Shown one piece after another: positions 22,717 through 29,382 of a DNA stretch of 34,649 bases. The notes beneath the pieces are model-generated. The model had not been told where the DNA came from. It ran no database searches and worked only from the letters and a program-made list of their open reading frames with translations. Both the position numbers and the translations under genes were made by a program. Positions within the stretch are counted from its first letter, which is position 1, and every line of letters begins with the position of its first letter. The DNA is from Anaerolineales bacterium UBA5797 (GTDB taxonomy: Bacteria > Chloroflexota > Anaerolineae > Anaerolineales > Villigracilaceae): NCBI GenBank assembly GCA_002418205.1, contig DIDP01000003.1, positions 1 through 34,649 on the forward strand, given 5' to 3'.

Positions 22717-23880
22717 ATGACCTGGCTCATCCTCTCCACCGTCCTTTTCCTCGGCGGTTCAATCATCATATACTGGCTTCACAATCAATATCATCTCGAC
22801 ATCGCCGTCGAACCGGCGCCTCCCCCATCAAACGCTCCGCTCATTTCGGTCTGCATTCCCGCGCGCAATGAGGAACGCAACATCCGTGCCTGTGTGGAAG
22901 CCGCCCTCGCGCAGGATTATCCCAACCTGGAAGTGATCGTTCTGGATGACCGCTCGACGGATTCGACTCACGAGATCCTTCGCCGACTTGCGGCTCAGAA
23001 TGACAGCCTCCACGTCATCAGCGGCTCGGACCTACCCGCGGGCTGGGCAGGCAAACCCCATGCCTTGTTCCAGGCCTCAGCCGTTGCACGCGGCGAATGG
23101 CTTTGTTTCATGGATGCGGACACGTTCCTCACACACGATGCGCTTTCCTCCTGTCATGCCAAAGCCATTGAAACCCAGGCAGACATGTTCACGATCATGA
23201 CCTTCCAGATCCTCGGCTCTTTTTGGGAACGGACCGTCATGCCGCTCGTGATGACCGCCCTCTCTGTTGGATTCTCACCGCGCAAAGTCAACGACCCGAA
23301 TCGCAGGGACGCCATCGCGAACGGACAGTTCATCCTCATCAAGCGTTCGGTGTATGATGCCATCGGCGGTCATCAAAGCGTCAAGAACAGCATCGTGGAG
23401 GACAAGGCGATTTCGGAACAGGTCAAATGGAACGGTCATCGCCTGGTCGTGGCGGATGGGATGAGGGTCGCGAAGACGCGCATGTACACATCCCTGCCCG
23501 AGATGTGGGAAGGCTGGACGAAGAATATTTATCTGGGCTTGCGCGATCAAACCGGCTTGTTGTGGCTGGGCGTGTTCGGAGCCTTCCTGGCAGTGATGGC
23601 TTCGTTGTTCCTGCCCCTCTGGCCCCTGCTGGGTCTATTATGGTATTCCACTGGCGGCGGCTGGATGGCAGCGAGTGTTGTTGTTGAGGCGCTTGTGTTG
23701 TGGGGTTATCTGATCTTTATGCGCGTGAAGGTCAATTCCAACATGGGGATCCCCGCCTGGTACGCGTTGACCACTCCGCTTGGCGCGGCGGTGTTCGGCG
23801 CGATGATGTTCACATCCGCGTGGAAGGTTGTTTCGCGCAAGGGGGTGACATGGAAGGGCCGGGTCTACGAGGTGAATTAA
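22717..23880 (+). CDS. family 2 glycosyltransferase, membrane-bound
   Basis: The 387-residue protein has an N-terminal membrane segment (about 3-21), a GT-A catalytic domain (VCIPARNEERNI at 45-56, LDDRSTDST at 76-84, the metal-binding FMDADTF at 131-137, and IVEDKAISE as the later acidic motif), and three or four C-terminal membrane helices. It resembles the hopene/carotenoid-associated and cell-wall GT2 group. The acceptor is unknown but likely a lipid or envelope glycan. It starts two bases after the sbcC stop, so the genes are probably co-transcribed although functionally unrelated. Confidence 0.85.
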   Translation: MTWLILSTVLFLGGSIIIYWLHNQYHLDIAVEPAPPPSNAPLISVCIPARNEERNIRACVEAALAQDYPNLEVIVLDDRSTDSTHEILRRLAAQNDSLHVISGSDLPAGWAGKPHALFQASAVARGEWLCFMDADTFLTHDALSSCHAKAIETQADMFTIMTFQILGSFWERTVMPLVMTALSVGFSPRKVNDPNRRDAIANGQFILIKRSVYDAIGGHQSVKNSIVEDKAISEQVKWNGHRLVVADGMRVAKTRMYTSLPEMWEGWTKNIYLGLRDQTGLLWLGVFGAFLAVMASLFLPLWPLLGLLWYSTGGGWMAASVVVEALVLWGYLIFMRVKVNSNMGIPAWYALTTPLGAAVFGAMMFTSAWKVVSRKGVTWKGRVYEVN

Positions 23881-24037
23881 CGGGATCAAATCAAAGGGTG
23901 GAATGGTTATGAGGCGGGATCCATTGTCGGCTTTGAATGAAGCGCAAACCATATCCAATTCAGGATGTTTGTCACTTTATTAATCGGATAAGTCAGGGTA
24001 GATTTATCATAATTACACTTAATATGTTTCTCATATT

Positions 24038-24080
24038 TGTGATATAAGTCACATACATTTCATAAAGATTTGGATATATT
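24038..24080 (+). promoter_or_regulatory. nrfHA promoter with Crp/Fnr-type activator site
   Basis: TGTGA-TATAAG-TCACA (24038-24053) is a perfect Crp-type palindrome. TATATT at 24075-24080 is a good -10 box. A start of transcription near 24087 puts the palindrome centre (24045.5) at -41.5, the standard class II activator position. There is no recognisable -35, as expected for an activator-dependent promoter. The remaining upstream stretch (23881-24037) shows nothing else I can name. Confidence 0.75.
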
Positions 24081-24113
24081 TCTGGCGATATGGTTTCCCA
24101 AAAAAGGAGGAGC

Positions 24114-24602
24114 ATGCTGAGAAATCCGCTTTTTATCGCGATCGCGGCGGCGGTCATTGCCCTGGGGACATTTGTGTTCGTGACCGACGCGCCCGCGTAT
24201 GCCGGGACCGCATCCGAGACCTGCGCGAACTGCCATGTGATGGATTCCATGTACGAGAATTATTATCACGCTGCGCACGAGCCCTGGGCGGAATGTGCGG
24301 ACTGTCACCTGCCCCACAACAATATCGTGAACTATTACATCGAAAAGGGACGCCAGGGCATGCACGATGTGTATGTGTTCAGCACAGGGCAGACGCCCGA
24401 TGTGATCCGCGCGAACGAGCATTCACAGGAGATCATTCAAGGGAACTGCATCCACTGTCATGAGGATGCAGTCGAATCGATCGTGATGGGTGCACAGCCT
24501 TTCGACCGCAATTGCTGGGATTGTCATCGCAATGTGGCGCACGGTCCGCGCGGCGCATCCATTGCCCCGTATCAGGATTCCAATTTCTACCCGATCAAAT
24601 AA
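24114..24602 (+). CDS. nrfH: cytochrome c nitrite reductase small subunit NrfH (tetraheme)
   Basis: The 162-residue protein has an N-terminal membrane anchor (about 6-24) and four CxxCH heme sites: C37/C40/H41, C61/C64/H65, C112/C115/H116 and C134/C137/H138. The first is CANCHVM, the CxxCHxM form in which NrfH uses the methionine as axial ligand. NrfH takes electrons from menaquinol in the membrane and passes them to NrfA. The ATG at 24114 follows AAGGAGG (spacing only three bases) and lies downstream of the inferred transcription start. An ATG at 24090 would sit practically at the mRNA 5' end. It is followed 27 bp later by nrfA. Confidence 0.95.
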   Translation: MLRNPLFIAIAAAVIALGTFVFVTDAPAYAGTASETCANCHVMDSMYENYYHAAHEPWAECADCHLPHNNIVNYYIEKGRQGMHDVYVFSTGQTPDVIRANEHSQEIIQGNCIHCHEDAVESIVMGAQPFDRNCWDCHRNVAHGPRGASIAPYQDSNFYPIK

Positions 24603-24629
24603 GTTGAAAACGCAAAAGGAGATTTGCTT

Positions 24630-25982
24630 ATGAAGAAGTACACAACCTGGATACTGGTTGGCATCATCGTTCTGCTTGCCGCCGTGTTGACCGGCGTGCT
24701 GGTGTTCATGAAGAACCAGCCCGTGGAGGAAAGGGCATTCCAGCCGCTCGTGGAGATCGCCCTGATGGAACCCGTTTCAGAAAAATGGGGCGTGAACTTT
24801 CCCAATCAGTACACCACTTTTCTGAAGACCGAAACGAACAACATCGACACAACCTACGCAGGCTCGTCACAATTCTCGTGGCTGGAACGCGACCCGCGTC
24901 AGGTCATTCTGTTTGCGGGATATGCCTTCAGCAAGGACTACAACGATGACCGCGGTCACGCCAACGCGTTGACGGATGTGCGCGCCACCAAACGGTTGAA
25001 CCTCAACGATGAAGATCCGAAGCACACGCCCGGAACCTGTTACTCCTGCAAATCCTCCAACAACCCGGGCATCTGGTCGGACATCGGCATGGCAGAGTTC
25101 GACAAGATGTCGTTCAACGAGCTGACGCCCCTGATCAACAATTCGATCGGCTGCGCCAACTGCCATGAAGCAGGGACGATGCGGTTGATCGTCACCAACC
25201 CGGCCTTGAAGGAGGCGCTCGAGGCGCAGGGCAAGGACTGGGAGACGTTCACCCGCCAGGAAATGCGCACGGTCGTCTGCGCGAACTGCCACGTGGAATA
25301 TTATTTCAAAGGTGACGGGAAATATCTCACCTTCCCGTGGGCGAACGGCACCGAGATCAACCAGATCATCGAATATTATGAAAAGTCAGGGTTCAAGGAT
25401 TGGGACTATCCCGAGGCAGGGACGCCCATGCTCAAGGCGCAACACCCTGAGTTTGAGTTCTTCACCGCAGGCTCCACGCACTACAACGCCGGCGTATCCT
25501 GCTCCGATTGTCACATGCCCTATATGCGCGACGGCGCGGCAAAGTATTCCACGCACGATGTTCACAGTCCCTTGTTGAACCCCGAGCAGGCTTGCGGACA
25601 ATGCCACACGGATAGCGAATACGTTGTCCGCCGGGTCAACCTGATCCAGGATCAGGTGGCAACGACCAAGGTCGAAACCGAGAATGCCATCATCGACGCG
25701 ATCAACGCCATCAAACTGGCGGCGGCAAACCCGAACGCCAATCAGGAACTCCTCGACCAGGCGCGCAACCTGCATCGCAAGGCGCAGTTCATGTGGGACT
25801 TCGTCTCAGCCGAGAACAGCACCGGCTTCCACAACCCGGAGTATGCCTTGAAGATTTTGGCGGATTCCACCAACCTGGCGAGACAGGCGCAGATGCTTGC
25901 CGCACAATCCGTGAACGATATGGCTTTGCTGGAAACGGGCATTTACGACAAGATGGATCCCAAACCCGTCCCGGCCAAGTGA
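24630..25982 (+). CDS. nrfA: ammonia-forming cytochrome c nitrite reductase NrfA (pentaheme)
   Basis: The 450-residue protein has an N-terminal anchor (about 8-27) and five heme sites. The catalytic CYSCK (C137, C140, K141) has lysine as proximal ligand, as in canonical NrfA, followed by CANCH (175-179), CANCH (217-221), CSDCH (291-295) and CGQCH (322-326). Probable active-site residues are R108, Y224 (CHVEYYF) and H272 (KAQHPE). It reduces nitrite to ammonium with six electrons, outside the membrane, together with NrfH. AGGAG lies eight bases before the ATG. A terminator closes the operon. The anchor is uncommon for NrfA but fits a monoderm cell. Confidence 0.97.
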   Translation: MKKYTTWILVGIIVLLAAVLTGVLVFMKNQPVEERAFQPLVEIALMEPVSEKWGVNFPNQYTTFLKTETNNIDTTYAGSSQFSWLERDPRQVILFAGYAFSKDYNDDRGHANALTDVRATKRLNLNDEDPKHTPGTCYSCKSSNNPGIWSDIGMAEFDKMSFNELTPLINNSIGCANCHEAGTMRLIVTNPALKEALEAQGKDWETFTRQEMRTVVCANCHVEYYFKGDGKYLTFPWANGTEINQIIEYYEKSGFKDWDYPEAGTPMLKAQHPEFEFFTAGSTHYNAGVSCSDCHMPYMRDGAAKYSTHDVHSPLLNPEQACGQCHTDSEYVVRRVNLIQDQVATTKVETENAIIDAINAIKLAAANPNANQELLDQARNLHRKAQFMWDFVSAENSTGFHNPEYALKILADSTNLARQAQMLAAQSVNDMALLETGIYDKMDPKPVPAK

Positions 25983-26003
25983 TCGATTTCGTTGTTCTAA
26001 AAA

Positions 26004-26033
26004 GGCGCTGTCCTTGTGAACAGCGCCTTTTTT
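26004..26033 (+). terminator. rho-independent terminator of nrfHA
   Basis: GGCGCTGT (26004-26011) pairs perfectly with ACAGCGCC (26020-26027), followed by six T residues. The A-run before the stem would also allow function on the other strand. Confidence 0.92.
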
Positions 26034-26098
26034 ATTGGTGATATAGTTAAGCGCCCGGGAATGCCGGACAACACAATATCCAATCAGAGGAATAAGAA

Positions 26099-26542
26099 AT
26101 GAAACGGACTGTTATTTTATTGCTCTCAGTGATGTTTCTGCTGGGCGCCTGCGGGAACAAGGAAGGCATGGAAGTCAGCGACATATGGGCGCGCACTTCG
26201 ACACAGGGAACGAATAGCGCCGTTTATTTTGTCATCCAAAATCATACCGGGATGACGGATGAATTGATCGGTGCGGCTTCAGATTCTGCAGAAGCAGTGG
26301 AAATCCATGAAAGCAGGATGGAAGGCGACGTGATGACAATGAGCCGCGTGAGCTCGGTTGTACTGGATCCGGCTGCCAAGGTGGAATTCACGCCCGGCGG
26401 TCTCCATATCATGCTCGTCAATCTCAAACAAGACCTAAAAGCCGGGGACGAGATTCAGGTGACACTGCAATTCAAGAACAGCCCGGATATTACCCTGACC
26501 GCAACCGCCAGGGAAGCCACAGAAATGAACATGAACAATTGA
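26099..26542 (+). CDS. PCuAC copper chaperone lipoprotein
   Basis: This 147-residue lipoprotein has lipobox LLGAC (Cys18) followed by a PCuAC domain. The copper motif is exact: His70, ten residues, Met81, twenty-one residues, His103-x-Met105. Such proteins bind Cu(I) outside the membrane and hand copper to the CuA/CuB centres of heme-copper oxidases. No oxidase genes are in the window. The nearby nrf genes are heme- and not copper-dependent, so the proximity may be chance. GAGGAAT lies before the ATG. No clear promoter was seen in the gap after the nrf terminator. Confidence 0.9.
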   Translation: MKRTVILLLSVMFLLGACGNKEGMEVSDIWARTSTQGTNSAVYFVIQNHTGMTDELIGAASDSAEAVEIHESRMEGDVMTMSRVSSVVLDPAAKVEFTPGGLHIMLVNLKQDLKAGDEIQVTLQFKNSPDITLTATAREATEMNMNN

Positions 26543-26634
26543 ACCTCCCCACGCGCTGCAAGAACTCGAAGCAGACCAACACAACCGGGAACCTTTTGTC
26601 ATATCTCCTCGTCAAGCAGTGAAAGGAGACGACC

Positions 26635-27081
26635 ATGAAAAAGCTGACTTTAGTATTACTCGCCCTGATCCTAGCCGCCTGTTCCGCGGGCGGAAGTGAA
26701 CTCAGCCGCAACCAGTCCAAGTGGCAGGATGCCGGCATCACCCATTATCGCTTTCAACTGAGCGTGAGTTGTTTCTGCCTCTTCAGAAGCCAGATGCCAT
26801 TAACCGTGGAAGTGCAGGATGGTGAGGTGGTCTCGATGATCGACGTAAACGGAGAGGCATTCCCAATGGACGACCCAATGAGCGACCTCGTCATGAAACA
26901 CGCGACGATCGACCGCATCTTTTCGGAACTTGGGTCTGATCCCGTTCAAAAAGCCGACAACCTCACTGTGAGCTACGATCCCACCTACGGCTTCCCCACC
27001 GAGGTCGCCATTGACTACATCGAGCTCGCCGCGGACGATGAGTTGTACATCTCTGTTTCGGGGTTCGAGCCGCTCCCTTAA
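26635..27081 (+). CDS. DUF6174-like lipoprotein
   Basis: The 148-residue protein has a lipoprotein signal with lipobox LILAAC (Cys16). The mature part has the pattern of DUF6174: W-x-x-x-G-I-x-HYRFQLSVSCFC, then PLTVEVQDGEVVSM, a TIDRIF helix segment, and YDPTYGFPTEVAIDY near the end. Its function is unknown. AAAGGAG stands before the ATG. The 92-bp gap from the PCuAC gene holds nothing I can identify. The gene ends facing the Crp/Fnr gene, with a shared palindrome between them. Confidence 0.75.
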   Translation: MKKLTLVLLALILAACSAGGSELSRNQSKWQDAGITHYRFQLSVSCFCLFRSQMPLTVEVQDGEVVSMIDVNGEAFPMDDPMSDLVMKHATIDRIFSELGSDPVQKADNLTVSYDPTYGFPTEVAIDYIELAADDELYISVSGFEPLP

Positions 27082-27120
27082 ACGGAAGCAATCCTCGGCT
27101 TGTCATGAAGCGAAAAAATA

Positions 27121-27141
27121 GCGGACGCTTGAAGCGTCCGC
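27121..27141 (-). terminator. intrinsic terminator between converging genes
   Basis: GCGGACGCTT-G-AAGCGTCCGC is a perfect inverted repeat. On the minus strand it is followed by TATTTTTTCG, a good U-run, so it terminates the Crp/Fnr transcript. On the plus strand the tail (TGTGTATTT) is weaker but could stop the DUF6174 transcript. Confidence 0.8.
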
Positions 27142-27148
27142 TGTGTAT

Positions 27149-27835
27149 TTAAGCATCCGGCTGGGTCCATTGATGGAGGATGTCTTCGTCAACGATCTGG
27201 ATGCGCCTGCCCTCAATGCGGATCGCGCCGCTTGTTTCCAATTCCTTTAACGAGCGCGAGACCACTTCGCGGACGGTGCCAAGACGCGCGGCAAGTTGTT
27301 CCTGAGTCCAATGCGGGCGGACGCCATCCGTCGGCAGTTCGGTGATCAGACGCGCCAATCGGTGGGTGACCTGGTAGAAAGCCATCTCACTGACCTTGCC
27401 AACGAAATTGCGCAGGTTCTGACCGAATTTGCTCAGGACCTTCAATGCAAACTCTGGATATGCCTTGACCAGCTTAAGCAACAATTGGGCATCCACCACC
27501 CAGACGCGCGTCGTCTCGAGCGCCTCCACGTTGACGGGGTTTGTTCCCCCATCGAACGCCGGGACTTCATTACAGGTCGCGCCTTCCGTCAATATGGCGA
27601 TGATGTACTGGCGCCCCTGCGGCGAGATGCGATAGAGCTTGACGCTCCCGCTTTCGATGATGTGCAGACCGGCGCAAACATCGCCCTCCCAGAACAATAC
27701 ATCTCCGCGCCTGTATTCCCGAAGTTCGGTATGGATGGAGATCTCCTTCAGAATATCATCGGAGAGCTCGTCGAAATATGGGTTTTCGCTTAACGTCCTG
27801 AGCTTTTCGGATTTCGATACTTTTATGAGCTTCAT
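27149..27835 (-). CDS. Crp/Fnr family transcription regulator
   Basis: The 228-residue protein has an N-terminal cyclic-nucleotide-like beta-roll (about 20-130: RRGDVLFWEGDVCAGLHIIESG), a long dimer helix and a C-terminal helix-turn-helix (about 176-200). The recognition helix reads VREVVSRSLKEL, with R189, E190 and R194 matching the Arg-Glu-x3-Arg that lets Crp read TGTGA. There is no N-terminal cysteine cluster, so it is not an oxygen-sensing FNR; the only cysteines are C54 and C88. A cNMP, heme/NO or other signal remains possible. The perfect TGTGA-N6-TCACA site before nrfH makes it a candidate nrf activator (inference). It is the last gene of the minus-strand group, six bases after the phosphoribosyltransferase gene. 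Confidence 0.9.
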   Translation of the reverse strand: MKLIKVSKSEKLRTLSENPYFDELSDDILKEISIHTELREYRRGDVLFWEGDVCAGLHIIESGSVKLYRISPQGRQYIIAILTEGATCNEVPAFDGGTNPVNVEALETTRVWVVDAQLLLKLVKAYPEFALKVLSKFGQNLRNFVGKVSEMAFYQVTHRLARLITELPTDGVRPHWTQEQLAARLGTVREVVSRSLKELETSGAIRIEGRRIQIVDEDILHQWTQPDA

Positions 27836-27841
27836 GCAGAC

Positions 27842-28360
27842 TCAAATCCCGCCCAACAGGACCTGGTCGGGGCCGCGATCGATCTCCCACGGATAGACGA
27901 TGAACGCGTCGGTGATCGCGGCGTAGTAATCCGGGCGCACATGCCCGAACAGATTGCGATACGGGTTGAAATGCAAAACACACGTCTCAGGGAAACCGCC
28001 CGCTGCAGAGACACGGTTCTTCACCGCCGTGATCGTCCTTCCCGAGCCCCACACATCGTCAACGATCAAGGTGGGGCGGCCGCGCAATTTATCGTCCGCG
28101 GGGAATTGGATGAACTGGGGCCACGCCATCAGCTTCGATTTCTCGCTTTCAGATTGCGCGGGAAAATCCACCGCGGCGGTAAGGATGTGCGTAATATCCA
28201 TCGCATCGGCGAGCAGACCGCCCGGTATGATGCCGCCGCGCGTGATGATCACCATGGCGGTGAACTCGCGTTTGAATTGCGGGATGAGGTGGTCGATGAG
28301 TCGATCCACCTCCTCCCATGTGATCATTTCACGGCGTGGTTGTGGGCGTTGTGGTTGCAT
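27842..28360 (-). CDS. purine-type phosphoribosyltransferase
   Basis: This 172-residue type I phosphoribosyltransferase has the PRPP-binding motif LIVDDVWGSGRTI (98-110) and an upstream VIITRGGIIPGGLLA segment. The length and the ITRGG motif recall xanthine/hypoxanthine-guanine phosphoribosyltransferases. The purine specificity cannot be fixed from sequence, because the hood region is short. It would salvage a purine base with PRPP to the nucleotide. The start could be 28360 or the in-frame ATG at 28327 (MITWEEVDRL); neither has a clear ribosome-binding site. It sits six bases before the Crp/Fnr gene and 42 bp after the DUF6159 gene. Confidence 0.85.
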   Translation of the reverse strand: MQPQRPQPRREMITWEEVDRLIDHLIPQFKREFTAMVIITRGGIIPGGLLADAMDITHILTAAVDFPAQSESEKSKLMAWPQFIQFPADDKLRGRPTLIVDDVWGSGRTITAVKNRVSAAGGFPETCVLHFNPYRNLFGHVRPDYYAAITDAFIVYPWEIDRGPDQVLLGGI

Positions 28361-28402
28361 CGCATCGCCTGTACTTTCTTTTCGATTTCCGCATTGCGCG
28401 GA

Positions 28403-29299
28403 TTAATTCAATACCGCCGCCAGAGGGGCGGGTGCCGTCACCTGCATGGGCTGACCGGCTGTCTGTGCCTTCTCCACATCGCGCGCCCAGATATAGAGGC
28501 AGGTGTGATACGCAACGGAAGTATAGGATGTGATCACACTGGCGACCACGACAAATGTAAAGAAGATCAGAGCGCCAACGACAATGCCGGCAATGGAAAC
28601 AAAATTGATCCCGCCGGTCACGTAGGCGGCTCCGCCGCCGACCGCAAACCCGATCGCAAATCCGCCGAGACCAAGCACAAAGCCGATCAACCCGGTCACC
28701 CAGCGGACGCCAACCGTGCTGATGCCGATCAACAACAGGTTCTCCTTCGTGATCTTCAGGACGCGCTGCATGCCATCCTTGAGGTTCAAATCATCAATGA
28801 CCATGGCAGGCAGGATAAGATATGACGCCTCCGTCCATAACACTTCAAGCAGGTTTGCCGCGCCGCGGATGAGGCTTGCGCCGACGCCGCCCCGCCGGTT
28901 GCGGTTGGCGGCATTCTTGATCAGGTTGACGGCGGTCGAAGCCGCGGCGAGAGTGAGAATGTCGAAGAAGTCGCGGCGGACGACATCCCAGGCTTTGTCC
29001 AACCTGCCGTCGCCTTCCGAGAGATAGCCGAAGATCAAATAGGCGGTCATCCCCGAAAACACATACGTGACCACGAACTGCACAAAGACCAGGATCGCGC
29101 CAAACACAGCCATCACGATATTCCCAAACTGCGACCCGCCGAATAAAACGGCGACAATTGCGATCGGGATGACTCCGATCACCGAAACGATCATCCCGGC
29201 GACCAGCGCGTAAATGGAGGGTTTAAGCAGATCCCTGTCCTTGAACGCCATGTCCCAGGCTTGTTTCAGAAACGACCACCCGCGTGAAAAAGACTGCAT
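28403..29299 (-). CDS. DUF6159-like integral membrane protein
   Basis: The 298-residue protein begins FSRGWSFLKQAWDMAFKDRDLL, the typical opening of DUF6159 proteins, and has about five or six hydrophobic segments. Three are near 28-50, 56-85 and 86-98, an amphipathic middle includes LPAMVIDDLNLKDGMQRVL, and glycine-rich helices lie near 195-265. The C terminus is short and soluble. Function is unknown. GAGGAG lies nine bases before the ATG and a separate promoter is visible upstream, so it need not depend on priA transcription. Confidence 0.75.
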   Translation of the reverse strand: MQSFSRGWSFLKQAWDMAFKDRDLLKPSIYALVAGMIVSVIGVIPIAIVAVLFGGSQFGNIVMAVFGAILVFVQFVVTYVFSGMTAYLIFGYLSEGDGRLDKAWDVVRRDFFDILTLAAASTAVNLIKNAANRNRRGGVGASLIRGAANLLEVLWTEASYLILPAMVIDDLNLKDGMQRVLKITKENLLLIGISTVGVRWVTGLIGFVLGLGGFAIGFAVGGGAAYVTGGINFVSIAGIVVGALIFFTFVVVASVITSYTSVAYHTCLYIWARDVEKAQTAGQPMQVTAPAPLAAVLN

Positions 29300-29352
29300 A
29301 TCGTATTCTCCTCATTGTTCACGTTATTGTTTGGAATAACGCTCACCGTGCG

Positions 29353-29382
29353 ATTATAGCAAACTTACCGGATCCACCTCAA
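29353..29382 (-). promoter_or_regulatory. promoter for the DUF6159/phosphoribosyltransferase/Crp genes
   Basis: On the minus strand TTGAGG (29382-29377) and a perfect TATAAT (29358-29353) are 18 bp apart. They overlap the end of priA, with the -10 box covering its stop codon. The leader would be about 47 nt and carries GAGGAG before the DUF6159 ATG. Confidence 0.5.

Noticed and set aside
24090..24113. Earlier nrfH start at 24090
   Set aside because: It would be three bases from the inferred mRNA 5' end and has no ribosome-binding site; the ATG at 24114 follows AAGGAGG.
28522..28536. TGTGATCACA-like palindrome as a Crp site
   Set aside because: It lies inside the DUF6159 coding region and lacks the six-base spacer between half-sites.
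27941..28825. Plus-strand open frame of about 294 codons opposite the phosphoribosyltransferase and DUF6159 genes
   Set aside because: It spans two real genes on the other strand, and its translation is His/Arg/Asp-rich low complexity without motifs.
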